From Magnetovibrio sp. PR-2 (GTDB taxonomy: Bacteria > Pseudomonadota > Alphaproteobacteria > Rhodospirillales > Magnetovibrionaceae), in assembly GCF_036689815.1 (NCBI RefSeq), contig NZ_JBAHUR010000008.1, positions 103,618-167,617 on the forward strand: DNA of 64,000 bases. The letters run 5' to 3'. Both the position numbers and the translations under genes were made by a program. Shown here in pieces: positions 9,480-17,090 of this stretch (positions within the stretch are counted from its first letter, which is position 1; each line of letters opens with the position of its first letter). The notes under the pieces were generated by a model that worked only from the letters and a program-made list of their open reading frames with translations, had not been told where the DNA came from and ran no database searches.

Positions 9480-10526
9480 TTATTTAACGTCGTCGTTGAC
9501 GTTGTTTGCCAGACCCATTGCCGCTTTTTGGAACTTCATGCGTTCCGCTTTCGGCGCAGGAATCATGCCTTTGTCGGTCAAGTAGCCTTCATCACCCCAA
9601 GCTTTTTCGCTGGTGAATTCAGCCAGGTATTCTTTGATACCCGGGACTTTGCCGATGTGTGCGGTTTTCACGTAGAACCACAGCGGGCGAGAAACCGGGT
9701 ATTTACCGGAAGAGATGTTTTCGAACTTCGGTTCCACACCGTTGATGGTGGAGCCTTGGATTTTGTCAGCGTTTTGGTCCAAGAAGGAGAAGCCGAAGAT
9801 ACCCAGAGCGTTCGGGTTAGCTTCCAATTTTTGAACGATCAGGTTGTCGTTTTCGCCAGCTTCGACGAAAGCGCCGTCTTCACGAACCGTGTGGCACAAT
9901 GTTTTGTATGCTTTTTTGTCAGACTTTTTCAGAGCTTTGATCCAAGCAAACTTTTTGCAGCCGCCTTCCATGGCGAGGCTAACAAATGCGTCACGGGTAC
10001 CGGAGGTCGGCGGCGGGCCGAGCACTTCGATTTTCACGTTCGGCAGATCGGAGCGCACGTCTTTCCACGTTTTGTGGGTGTTTTCCATCAGCTTGCCGTC
10101 TTCACCAGCGGGGATGTCTTTGGCCAGGGCCAAGAACAGGTCTTTGGTGGTCAGCGCAAATTTGCCAGCTTTTTTGGAGTTGGCGACAACGATGCCGTCA
10201 TAACCGATTTTAACAGCGGTGATGTCGGTGATGCCGTTTTTGACACACTGAGCAACCTGGGACTTTTTGATGCCGCTCGACGAGTTGGTGATGTCCGGAT
10301 GGCCTTCACCAATACCTGCGCAGAACAGCTTCAAGCCGCCGCCAGAGCCGGTGGATTCGATCACCGGGGTTTTGAAGGAAGTGGTTTTACCGAATTGTTC
10401 GGCCACTGCGGTGGCGAACGGGAAAACCGTGGAAGAACCGACGATGCGGATCTGGTCACGTGCTTGTGCAGTACCTGCAACAACGACGCTGCCGAGTGCA
10501 GCGATCATAAGGGTCTTTTTGAACAT
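9480..10526 (-). CDS. pstS: Phosphate-binding periplasmic protein PstS
   Basis: A 348-residue secreted protein with a signal peptide ending near AGTAQA. The mature start QIRIVGSSTVFPF, then ESTGSGGGLKLFC, and later GPPPTSGTRDAF are the phosphate-binding loops of the PstS/SphX type. It captures phosphate in the periplasm for PstCAB. The ATG at 10526 has GAGGAG 8 nt upstream; the TTG at 10535 lies too close to that site. A Pho box lies about 100 nt upstream, so induction by PhoB is expected. Confidence 0.95.
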   Translation of the reverse strand: MFKKTLMIAALGSVVVAGTAQARDQIRIVGSSTVFPFATAVAEQFGKTTSFKTPVIESTGSGGGLKLFCAGIGEGHPDITNSSSGIKKSQVAQCVKNGITDITAVKIGYDGIVVANSKKAGKFALTTKDLFLALAKDIPAGEDGKLMENTHKTWKDVRSDLPNVKIEVLGPPPTSGTRDAFVSLAMEGGCKKFAWIKALKKSDKKAYKTLCHTVREDGAFVEAGENDNLIVQKLEANPNALGIFGFSFLDQNADKIQGSTINGVEPKFENISSGKYPVSRPLWFYVKTAHIGKVPGIKEYLAEFTSEKAWGDEGYLTDKGMIPAPKAERMKFQKAAMGLANNVNDDVK

Positions 10527-10623
10527 CTCGTCCAAACTCCTCTAAGGGCTTAAAAAAACTTGTCCTCATACGCACATCATATGCGCGTAAACACTGTCGC
10601 AAGCTATTGCCCTGCAGGGTCCC

Positions 10624-10656
10624 TTTTATGAAAGATATGTTACAGATATGTGACGA
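10624..10656 (-). promoter_or_regulatory. Pho box: three contiguous 11-bp repeats upstream of pstS
   Basis: On the minus strand three 11-mers follow each other without gaps: TCGTCACATAT, CTGTAACATAT and CTTTCATAAAA. This matches the PhoB-binding pattern, a 7-bp CTGTCAT-like repeat plus a 4-bp A/T spacer. It starts only 8 nt beyond the phoR stop codon and would drive pstSCAB-phoU-phoB. The third repeat would replace the -35 element. Confidence 0.8.
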
Positions 10657-10664
10657 GCAAAAAG

Positions 10665-11954
10665 CTAAGCTTTTTGAGGGTGTTGCGACTTTTCAAGGGG
10701 CAGCTGAACCGAAAAAGTAGCCCCTTGTGACAGTTCGCTTGTCACAATCAAGCGGCCGCGGTGGCGATTGATGATGTGTTTGACAATGGCGAGTCCCAAA
10801 CCGGTCCCTCCCATGGCGCGCGAACGGCTTTTGTCGATGCGGTAAAACCGCTCTGTCAGGCGTGACAGGTGCTCAGGTGCGATTCCCTCACCTTGGTTGG
10901 TGACGGAGACCTCGACCCCCGGCTCGCCGGTGTCTTGCATGTTGTTCACCAAAGCCGCTTTGAGGTTCACAGGACTATCGCTTGCGCCGTACTTCACAGC
11001 GTTATCGACCAAGTTCTGGAACACTTCACGCAATTGGTCTTCATCACCGTAAACTTCTGGGAAGTCGTGGGGGCACGTCAGCACCAGCGAAATGTTCTTC
11101 TTGTCGGCCCTGATCTGAATGGAATCGACGACAGCTTCTAAGATTTTGGGCAAGGCGACCTTTTCCTTCGGTCGGATGTGTTCGCGAATCTCAATTTTCG
11201 ACAGAGACAACAAATCATCAATCAGGCGCGCCATGCGCCGGGCTTCGCCGTCCATAATGCCTAAGAAACGTTGACGCGCCTGTGGGTCGTCTTCAGCCGA
11301 CGTTTGCAGTGTTTCGATAAAGCCGCTGACCGACGCCAAGGGAGAGCGCAGTTCGTGCGAGGCGTTGGCGACGAAGTCCGCGCGCATGGTTTCGGCATGC
11401 TTCAAAGCGGTCACTTCGTGCAGCGCCATCACCGCGCGCACAGCCAAGGCTTGGCCCTTGGGCACCGACATAATTTGCAGCTGATAGCTGCGGCGCACCG
11501 GCAGCTCGAATTCGACGTCTTTCGCACCGCTCGACTGATGACCCGCGACCGTGTTTTTCAGCGTGTCTTGGATGTGGGGTTGGCGCATCACCAAGCAGAT
11601 GTCACGCCCGTGAATGGCGGAGCCCAACAATTCGTCCGCCGCCCGGTTGGCCGCCACCACGCGACGGTGTTTATCCAACAACAGCACCGGATCGGGCAGT
11701 GCGTCCAAAATGACCGAGGCCAAGGTGGTATCGACTTTGGTGACGGGTTCGGGGAACACACGCGCTTGCTTAAAACCCGCCCACACCGCGCCTGCGCCAA
11801 TCACGATCACGGACAGCCAAATTTCGTGCGTGCTGAACTGATCGTCCGCCGAAAACGCGGCCAACAGGGTAAACCCCGGGACCAGCGCCATCAGCGGCGA
11901 AAAGGAAAATTCGGACGGCACAAAACGGCGCATGAAGTATCGAACCTCGCTCAT
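10665..11954 (-). CDS. phoR: Phosphate regulon sensor histidine kinase PhoR
   Basis: A 429-residue kinase with two membrane segments at the N-terminus (about 14-60), a PAS domain (about 85-190, starting near LDALPDPVLLLDKHRRVVAANRAA) and a HisKA helix with the phospho-His in NASHELRSPLASV. An HATPase domain follows, with NLVDNAVKYG and GGTGLGLAIVKHI. It has no sizeable periplasmic domain, as in other PhoR proteins, which sense through Pst/PhoU. It lies upstream of pstS on the same strand with the Pho box directly after its stop. A second ATG at 11933 with GAGG upstream is an alternative start. Confidence 0.93.
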   Translation of the reverse strand: MSEVRYFMRRFVPSEFSFSPLMALVPGFTLLAAFSADDQFSTHEIWLSVIVIGAGAVWAGFKQARVFPEPVTKVDTTLASVILDALPDPVLLLDKHRRVVAANRAADELLGSAIHGRDICLVMRQPHIQDTLKNTVAGHQSSGAKDVEFELPVRRSYQLQIMSVPKGQALAVRAVMALHEVTALKHAETMRADFVANASHELRSPLASVSGFIETLQTSAEDDPQARQRFLGIMDGEARRMARLIDDLLSLSKIEIREHIRPKEKVALPKILEAVVDSIQIRADKKNISLVLTCPHDFPEVYGDEDQLREVFQNLVDNAVKYGASDSPVNLKAALVNNMQDTGEPGVEVSVTNQGEGIAPEHLSRLTERFYRIDKSRSRAMGGTGLGLAIVKHIINRHRGRLIVTSELSQGATFSVQLPLEKSQHPQKA

Positions 11955-12023
11955 TAATCGTCTAAGCCCATACCATGCTTTGTGTTCGCCGCCAAGGCAG
12001 GGCTTGAGCGCTGAAGAGACGCT

Positions 12024-12069
12024 GCAAAACGTATCCGTTTGACGTTAATGTATGTTATACACGTTTTGC
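12024..12069. promoter_or_regulatory. Inverted repeat upstream of the ArsR-like gene
   Basis: GCAAAACGT (12024-12032) and its exact complement ACGTTTTGC (12061-12069) flank an AT-rich 28-bp core with TTGACG and TATACA-like hexamers. It lies 50-100 nt before the regulator start and could be its operator. This is pattern-based only. Confidence 0.35.
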
Positions 12070-12120
12070 GCATACTGGCGTGGACCTCCCGTGCCCGAAA
12101 CCAAACGATCGGAGAAAAAA

Positions 12121-12483
12121 ATGGGGCTCAAAGACCCACTTCCGACAGATCTGAAAACAGACTTAATCGAAATCAAAACCGAACCTGGGCCCAGGTGTCT
12201 GTGCCATTCGCACATGGCGGACGAAGCCACCAACCTGATCGCCGAACTGGCGCACCCCGATCGTCTCATGATTATGACGTTGCTTCATGACATGGGAGAG
12301 TTACAGGTTGATGAACTCCTCGACATCATCGGCGGCAAGCGCGACGACCTTGCCCAGCATTTAGGCCACTTGCGCGAACAATGCTTGATCACCACCCTGC
12401 GCAAAGACGACAAGACCTATTACACCTTGGACAGCCCCTATGCAGCGACGCTGATCATGGCGCTCGGCACGGCACAACGCTAA
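12121..12483 (+). CDS. ArsR-like winged-helix transcriptional regulator
   Basis: A 120-residue protein whose residues about 35-110 fit an ArsR-type winged helix: ELAHPDRLMIMTLLHDMGELQVDELLDIIG, then the recognition helix region DDLAQHLGHLREQCLI and a wing with DKTYYTL. Just before it is a Cys/His cluster, CLCHSH (residues 22-27), which could bind a metal or sense thiol/persulfide state. The ATG at 12121 has GGAGA directly upstream; the frame is open further back to 12052 but without a ribosome site. It precedes a CysH-like gene by 243 nt. The ligand is unknown. Confidence 0.7.
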   Translation: MGLKDPLPTDLKTDLIEIKTEPGPRCLCHSHMADEATNLIAELAHPDRLMIMTLLHDMGELQVDELLDIIGGKRDDLAQHLGHLREQCLITTLRKDDKTYYTLDSPYAATLIMALGTAQR

Positions 12484-12726
12484 AGCGTTTGCCAAACCGC
12501 ACCTATTTCATAGCAAATCTATGTAAATAGAGGCTTTTTCGCGCAACTTTATTACCCTTCCAAATCCCCAAAACCGTCTTAGATTTCAAAGCACTAATAC
12601 AATGTTACTACTTTAGAAAAAACCGAAATAAACTTTATTTTGTAAGCACTTAGCTTTTTGATTTAGACTGCCTCAACACGCCCACAAAGGGCGGCGAGGC
12701 AAAACGTAATTTGGGGAAGTTTAAGT

Positions 12727-13365
12727 ATGATCGAATGCACATCTGTTGACAGTGCAGAATTGAAGCAAGCCTGCGAAGACATGGCGTGCCTGGATTTGTT
12801 GGAATTCTTAATCAAAGAAAAATTCCCGGGACGCATCGCCATGACCGCATCTCTGCGCGCGCGCTCCACCATCGTCCAGCAAATGGTGGCGGAGGTTGAT
12901 CCGAACGTTCCGATCATCTATTGCAACGCGGGCAAAGTGTTCCCCGAAAGCGAAGAGTTCAAAACCGACATCGTCAAACGTTTTGGATTCACCAATGTGT
13001 TAAGCCCCGTCGGCGACAACGAAAGCCAAATTCAAAAAGGCGATTTGGACCACATCGAATGGGTCAAAGCCCAATACGACCGCGCCACCGACGGCACCCA
13101 AGAAGCCATGCACTTAAACGCCACGCTGGCCCCCTATGACTGCTGGATCAGCGCCGTCTATCACTATGACCAAGACCGTTCCACCCGCACCCGGGTGGAA
13201 CGCGAAGGCCGCTTGATCCGCGTGAACCCCTTGTTGGATTGGGATCAGGACCGCTGTCAGACCTTCATGGAAGAGTTTAATTTGCCCTATCACAAACTGG
13301 CCAAAGCGCCGGTGGATATGGAGCAACAACACGGCGACGGAACGGAGTTCCCGACCTACGCTTAA
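12727..13365 (+). CDS. PAPS reductase-family (CysH-like) protein lacking the catalytic C-terminus
   Basis: A 212-residue protein with the CysH fold pattern: YCNAGKVFPES (the FxDTGxxFPET-like strand), DCWISAVYHYDQ in place of the usual D-A-W-x-x-G-x-R-R-x-Q, and VNPLLDWDQDRC. Family members normally continue for about 40 more residues to the catalytic ECGLH Cys; here the protein stops at FPTYA and no such motif follows in any frame before the terminator. The nucleotide loop is also altered (TASLRARSTIV). It is therefore unlikely to be a working PAPS/APS reductase and may have another role in sulfur metabolism. Upstream is a 243-nt AT-rich leader and the ArsR-like gene. Confidence 0.7.
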   Translation: MIECTSVDSAELKQACEDMACLDLLEFLIKEKFPGRIAMTASLRARSTIVQQMVAEVDPNVPIIYCNAGKVFPESEEFKTDIVKRFGFTNVLSPVGDNESQIQKGDLDHIEWVKAQYDRATDGTQEAMHLNATLAPYDCWISAVYHYDQDRSTRTRVEREGRLIRVNPLLDWDQDRCQTFMEEFNLPYHKLAKAPVDMEQQHGDGTEFPTYA

Positions 13366-13392
13366 GACGCCTCATACATCGCGACCAAACAA

Positions 13393-13427
13393 AAACGCCC
13401 TTCGATTTTGGAGGGCGTTTTTTATCA
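13393..13427 (+). terminator. Rho-independent terminator after the CysH-like gene
   Basis: A 9-bp stem, AAACGCCCT (13393-13401) with AGGGCGTTT (13412-13420), and a 10-nt loop, followed by TTTATCATTTTTATT. It lies 27 nt beyond the stop codon. Confidence 0.85.
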
Positions 13428-13438
13428 TTTTTATTGTC

Positions 13439-13535
13439 GCTCCTGCGAAGGCAGGAGCCTATGGGCCTCTCGGCTTAAAGTCACTAACAAACACGTCTAA
13501 GCAGTCGCCCATGGACCCCGGATCAAGTCCGGGGT
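13439..13535. repeat. Pair of REP-like palindromes
   Basis: Two short palindromes lie in the gap between convergent genes. GCTCCTGC-gaag-GCAGGAGC is at 13439-13458 and ACCCCGGA-tcaag-TCCGGGGT is at 13515-13535. The second has the form of widespread alphaproteobacterial intergenic palindromes. No transposase is near. Whether they are dispersed repeats needs the rest of the genome. Confidence 0.5.
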
Positions 13536-13586
13536 GACGGAGGATGGGGAAGCTGTTGAGCTTAACCTGAACAGTTGAATACTGAC

Positions 13587-14222
13587 TTACATCTGCACGA
13601 TATCAATCATGTTCTTCTGAACGTCTTTAACGGTGTCGTACGTTTCCAACATCTCCACCACCTCTTTCATGGGCGTGGCCCAGACCGGGTCGAAGTTGAT
13701 CTCGCCGGGCTCTTTGCCTGTCCAGGCGAGGTGTTCGTTGGGGGGCGTAAACTGGGCATCGACACCGTCTGTGTTGCCACGTGCGTCCATGCGATACCAG
13801 CCCAAGCGCGGCAGGTGCACCACGTTGAGACCATGCAAGACATAACGCGTGCCGTCGTCGGCGCGCAGACGCTGATACGTCATACCGGCTGGCACCCCGT
13901 TGGCGCGCAGAAGGGCCGCGAGCAAATGGCTTTTGGCAAAACAAAAGCCCGTGCGGTGCTCAAGCACATCGGACGCTTTGCACGTCACAGGTCCCTCACC
14001 CACATCGCCGGTATGTGCAACTTCATCGCGCACCCACTCATAACACGCGCGCGTGATGTCTTCGTCGTCCATCAAACGAAAGGCCAATATCTCGGCCTGA
14101 TCTTGGATGGCGGGATGGGTGGCGTCAATTTGGGGACAGTCCGCCAAGAACGGATCGTACTTGGCAACGTCCAGAGGTTTGGGCAGCGGTCTTTGAAGGG
14201 GGGCGGAAATAGCCTGCATCAT
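13587..14222 (-). CDS. Transglutaminase-like cysteine protease-fold protein
   Basis: A 211-residue cytoplasmic protein with the transglutaminase-like catalytic triad in order: Cys in TGFCFAKSHLLAALLRANGVPAG, His in VLHGLNVVHL, and Asp in WYRMDARGN. The Cys-containing helix followed by R-A-N-G-V-P-A-G is typical of this superfamily, whose members in bacteria are mostly uncharacterised proteases or amidases. There is no signal peptide. It stands alone, divergent from nothing close, with the REP-like palindromes downstream. The substrate is unknown. Confidence 0.75.
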   Translation of the reverse strand: MMQAISAPLQRPLPKPLDVAKYDPFLADCPQIDATHPAIQDQAEILAFRLMDDEDITRACYEWVRDEVAHTGDVGEGPVTCKASDVLEHRTGFCFAKSHLLAALLRANGVPAGMTYQRLRADDGTRYVLHGLNVVHLPRLGWYRMDARGNTDGVDAQFTPPNEHLAWTGKEPGEINFDPVWATPMKEVVEMLETYDTVKDVQKNMIDIVQM

Positions 14223-14306
14223 GCTGGCACCCTTGTCACGTTTCTTAGCTTTTTCGACCGCACATAACCATGTAGCTGTGACAGCTGCATGAATCTAAAG
14301 TGAATC

Positions 14307-15101
14307 TTAGCTTGCAGCTTTCAACGTTTCCAAAGGTGCAACCTCCAACGTGGTGTCGAAGTGCCCTGCGTCTTCGTTCCAGCGGTGCAGGTGATAGACG
14401 GGCTGTCGCACTTGGTCGGGCGGAAAGTCGCCCAAACGGTTGTCCGGCGGCAGGCTGGGCACGCACGTCGCCATGCAAGTGCCGAGCTTCACTTGAAAGT
14501 CCCGGTGCATGTGGCCGCAAAACATCTGCACGATTTGTGTGTTCTTCGCCACCGTGTCCAAGAACGCTTCGGCCAGAACTTGATCGTCGAAGGGGAACGG
14601 ATACGCGGACGTGGTGACTTCAAACGGCGGGTGGTGCATGAACAGCGCCGTTTTGCGCTCAGGCTGTTCGTCCAACAGTTTTTGCAACACGCCCAAACGC
14701 ACCGAGCACGTTGCCCCTTTGTTGTTTTCGCGGTTTTGCGTGTCCATGGCGATGAGGCGTATGGGATAATCTTCCACGCTGTAGATCAAAAAGCCCTCGT
14801 GCAGCTCCGCCTTGCCGAAGTGGCTCAAACACGTCACCAAGTTTTCGCGTTGATCGCGGTTGCCGAGGGAGAAATAAACCGGAATGCCGATGCCGTCAAA
14901 AATCTGATGTACGTGGGCATAAAGCTCTTCGGTGCCGCCGTGGGTGGCGTCGCCCGTGTGCAAGATCAGGTCGGGCTTTTCGTCCAAGCTTTTGATGTGC
15001 GCGACAAAGGCTTTGGTGACGTCGATACGGTCGGGCCCGTCGGGCATGTTTTTGTCCATCTCCCCACCGATGTGGGTGTCGGAAATCTGAGCAATCAGCA
15101 T
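14307..15101 (-). CDS. Metallophosphoesterase, CpdA/Icc-like
   Basis: A 264-residue calcineurin-type phosphoesterase with the metal ligands in order: D-x-H in ISDTHIG, GD in LHTGDAT, GNRD in SLGNRDQ (the GNHD box), an H in FMHHPP and GHMH in FCGHMH. This set fits class III cyclic-nucleotide phosphodiesterases and related enzymes (CpdA/Icc, GpdQ). The frame is open to 15167 but homologues begin right at the M-L-I-A-Q-I-S-D-T-H motif, so 15101 is preferred although its ribosome site is weak. The substrate could be cAMP or a phosphodiester and cannot be told from sequence. Confidence 0.8.
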   Translation of the reverse strand: MLIAQISDTHIGGEMDKNMPDGPDRIDVTKAFVAHIKSLDEKPDLILHTGDATHGGTEELYAHVHQIFDGIGIPVYFSLGNRDQRENLVTCLSHFGKAELHEGFLIYSVEDYPIRLIAMDTQNRENNKGATCSVRLGVLQKLLDEQPERKTALFMHHPPFEVTTSAYPFPFDDQVLAEAFLDTVAKNTQIVQMFCGHMHRDFQVKLGTCMATCVPSLPPDNRLGDFPPDQVRQPVYHLHRWNEDAGHFDTTLEVAPLETLKAAS

Positions 15102-15241
15102 GAAGTGGTCCGTGTCCTTTTGGGCTTGGAATCCAGTAGAATAGAAGTTATCGCTAATATACGACATTTTGGCGCGCGAGCGACGGAAAATGCGCTATTT
15201 TTATCGGGTTGAGATTCCCTTTTGAAATGAAAGAGATGGGC

Positions 15242-15598
15242 ATGAGCCAACTGATCAATGACCTGACCGAGCGCCTGATTGCGTTTCGCGACGCCCGCGA
15301 TTGGCGCCAATTTCACAGCCTCAAAGACTTGATCGCGTCCGCGAGCATCGAGGCCGGAGAGCTCTTAGAGCTCACCCAATGGAAAGACGCCGCTGAGCTG
15401 GAAGCCAAAGTCGACGACCCAGACTTCCGTGCACGGCTGAGCGAAGAGGTCTCTGACGTGTTTTTGTACCTGCTGCTCATCTCCGAGCGCGCCGGAATAG
15501 ACCTCGTCACCGAAGCCCACAAAAAAATCGTCAAGAACGATGAGAAATACCCGGTGGAGAAAGCCAAGGGGAATGCGCGGAAGTATACGGAGTTGTGA
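15242..15598 (+). CDS. MazG-like nucleotide pyrophosphohydrolase
   Basis: A 118-residue protein of the all-alpha NTP pyrophosphohydrolase group (RS21-C6/MazG-like). The metal-binding pattern is E-A-G-E-L-L-E-L (EExxE-like) and, further on, E-E-V-S-D-V-F-L-Y (ExxD). The conserved K-x-x-x-N-D-x-K-Y-P-V-E-K-A-K-G-N-A-x-K-Y end is typical of dCTPase/XTP3TPA-like enzymes that remove non-canonical or excess NTPs. The ATG at 15242 has AAAGAG upstream; earlier in-frame starts at 15209-15236 are possible. Confidence 0.8.
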   Translation: MSQLINDLTERLIAFRDARDWRQFHSLKDLIASASIEAGELLELTQWKDAAELEAKVDDPDFRARLSEEVSDVFLYLLLISERAGIDLVTEAHKKIVKNDEKYPVEKAKGNARKYTEL

Positions 15599-15743
15599 AG
15601 GGTGAGCACATCTTCAGCTACACCTGATCGCTAGGTAAAAAAGGGCCGTTGCTGCGCACATTCCTCAAAACGAAATAAGGCAAAGGATATGTCTTTGCCA
15701 TAACAGAGCAAAATGCCTAGAAAACCTGAATAGGAAAATATAC
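15599..15743. other. Intergenic region ahead of the SOS-type promoter
   Basis: The 379-nt gap between the MazG-like gene and the peptidoglycan-binding gene begins here. This part is AT-rich and holds no ORF with a ribosome site and no clear terminator. The rest of the gap carries the promoter at 15744-15772 and a possible leader ORF. Confidence 0.5.
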
Positions 15744-15772
15744 TTGACACTGTTCGTGTTTTGTTCTATTCA
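15744..15772 (+). promoter_or_regulatory. Sigma70 promoter overlapped by an alphaproteobacterial LexA (SOS) box
   Basis: TTGACA at 15744-15749 and TATTCA at 15767-15772 are separated by exactly 17 bp. The spacer holds GTTC-GTGTTTT-GTTC (15752-15766), a perfect match to GTTC-N7-GTTC, the known LexA site of alphaproteobacteria. A repressor bound there would block RNA polymerase. Transcription would start about 15779 and run into the peptidoglycan-binding gene at 15978 after a leader of about 200 nt. Confidence 0.75.
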
Positions 15773-15793
15773 TGAGTTCAAGGTGCTTCTGCC

Positions 15794-15967
15794 ATGCTCT
15801 TTTTGAGGGTTTTGGACACAAGACGGCGCAGCTCGATATATATGTGGCGCGCCCACGGCTCATGGATGCCCTCGGGTATTGGCAGAGCATCTCCCACTTT
15901 TGTTGAACCCGGCACGCTCGGGAACCGCGCTGTTTGGCGTGTGTGTTTCTGCATGCCCATTGACTAG
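15794..15967 (+). CDS. Possible 57-residue leader ORF (doubtful)
   Basis: An ATG at 15794, with AAGG about 10 nt upstream, opens a 57-residue frame rich in Arg, Trp and Pro. It ends at TAG 15965-15967, only 10 nt before the ATG of the next gene and inside its ribosome-site region. Its position on the leader of the SOS-type promoter makes translation possible, but the composition is not clearly protein-like and I recognise no family. It may be untranslated leader RNA. Confidence 0.25.
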   Translation: MLFLRVLDTRRRSSIYMWRAHGSWMPSGIGRASPTFVEPGTLGNRAVWRVCFCMPID

Positions 15968-15977
15968 GAATACAGTC

Positions 15978-17090
15978 ATGAACAACCGAATGAACCTTAA
16001 CGCCATGTTGGCCGCCAGTGCAGCAGCCAATCCTGCCGACGTCCTATCGGTCAAACACGCTCTGTCAGACCTGGGCTTTTACGAAGCTCCTGAGTGGGGT
16101 GTCAGCGAATACCCTGACCGGGGCCTGTTCGATGCCATTCGCCAATTCCAAGAAACCAGCGGCTTGCGTGTCGATGGCGAGATGAAGCCGGGCGGAGAGT
16201 CTGAAACTATGCTCAAGGCTATGGCCCAAAGCGTACGCCAACAAGGCCGCTACGGCGACACCATATTGGCCCATATCACCCCAGCGGAAGCCAACCTGCT
16301 CGACCGGGTAACGGATGGTGGGTCCATCAATCCTGTGACAGGGCTACCAGAGTTCAATATTCACGGTGTAGATATCGGCTTCGACGATGACGACAGTATG
16401 AGTGATGACGACTTCTGGGGAGGGTATGAAAGTGCAATGGGCGCTTATGATGCTCAAAACACCCATGGAACCGGAGGCTTTCAAAACGACAGTGGCGGCG
16501 ACAATGAAAACAGCCAACTCCAAGCCAAAGGAAATCAGGGCCAAGAAACACCTGGCGGTATGCTATCGACGAAATCTGTGCCGACCATGACTGTCAACAA
16601 AGATGAGGAGAAAGCAAAAGATCTAGCCGAACGCCAGAACCGCGCCGCTCTTATTCAACTAAAAGAGGAGGAAGACGAAAAAGAAACTCTGGGAGCGGAC
16701 CCAATGTCCTCGATTAAGGACGCTCCGGTATCTGTGAACGAAGAAAATACGACTGTGCGTGGTGGTTATAATCAGCCCCAAACCATCGAAGATGTCGAAC
16801 GCGAAAATCAGGCGATCATGGATCGATCAGATCAGTTGGCAGCGGAGCAAAAGTCGGAATCATCAAAACCTTCGACACAACAATCGAACGATGTTGAAGC
16901 GACCCGGAGTTTTCTGCAGGACTGGATGGAAAACCTTGCAAAGAAAGCAGCTGGTGCACCTCCTATTGGTTCACCCCGCAAGGGATTGAACACAACTACA
17001 CCATATAACCTTCTAGATGGCCCAGTTTCTTTGAGTACCCCCCCCCGCACCTCCGCCAGATATGAGGCTAGATTCATACAAGCAACTTAA
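15978..17090 (+). CDS. Peptidoglycan-binding-domain protein with acidic, low-complexity body; C9 tract near its end
   Basis: A 370-residue protein. Residues about 20-85 resemble a PG_binding_1 domain: VLSVKHALSDLGFY, then FDAIRQFQETSGLRVDGEM. The rest is hydrophilic, with an Asp-rich patch (FDDDDSMSDDDFWGG) and Gln/Glu/Lys-rich linker; there is no signal peptide or catalytic domain. The ATG has AGGAA 8 nt upstream. Nine consecutive Cs lie at 17038-17046 near the 3' end. Loss of one C would replace the last residues by a 47-residue tail starting VPPPAPPPDMRLDS and ending at 17181, which looks more protein-like than the present tail. Expression is probably under SOS control. The function is unknown; a phage-derived or lysis-related role is only a guess. 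Confidence 0.7.
   Translation: MNNRMNLNAMLAASAAANPADVLSVKHALSDLGFYEAPEWGVSEYPDRGLFDAIRQFQETSGLRVDGEMKPGGESETMLKAMAQSVRQQGRYGDTILAHITPAEANLLDRVTDGGSINPVTGLPEFNIHGVDIGFDDDDSMSDDDFWGGYESAMGAYDAQNTHGTGGFQNDSGGDNENSQLQAKGNQGQETPGGMLSTKSVPTMTVNKDEEKAKDLAERQNRAALIQLKEEEDEKETLGADPMSSIKDAPVSVNEENTTVRGGYNQPQTIEDVERENQAIMDRSDQLAAEQKSESSKPSTQQSNDVEATRSFLQDWMENLAKKAAGAPPIGSPRKGLNTTTPYNLLDGPVSLSTPPRTSARYEARFIQAT

Noticed and set aside
9045..10553. A 502-codon plus-strand frame opposite pstC and pstS
   Set aside because: It spans two recognised genes and their gap, has no ribosome site and no family pattern.
10658..10676. Inverted repeat CAAAAAGC-TAA-GCTTTTTG over the phoR stop
   Set aside because: Considered as a terminator, but the stem is A/T-rich with a 3-nt loop and sits on the stop codon; too weak to call.
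12484..12726. AT-rich leader before the CysH-like gene as a riboswitch
   Set aside because: No conserved riboswitch core or strong stem-loop could be recognised by eye; it is probably promoter and leader only.
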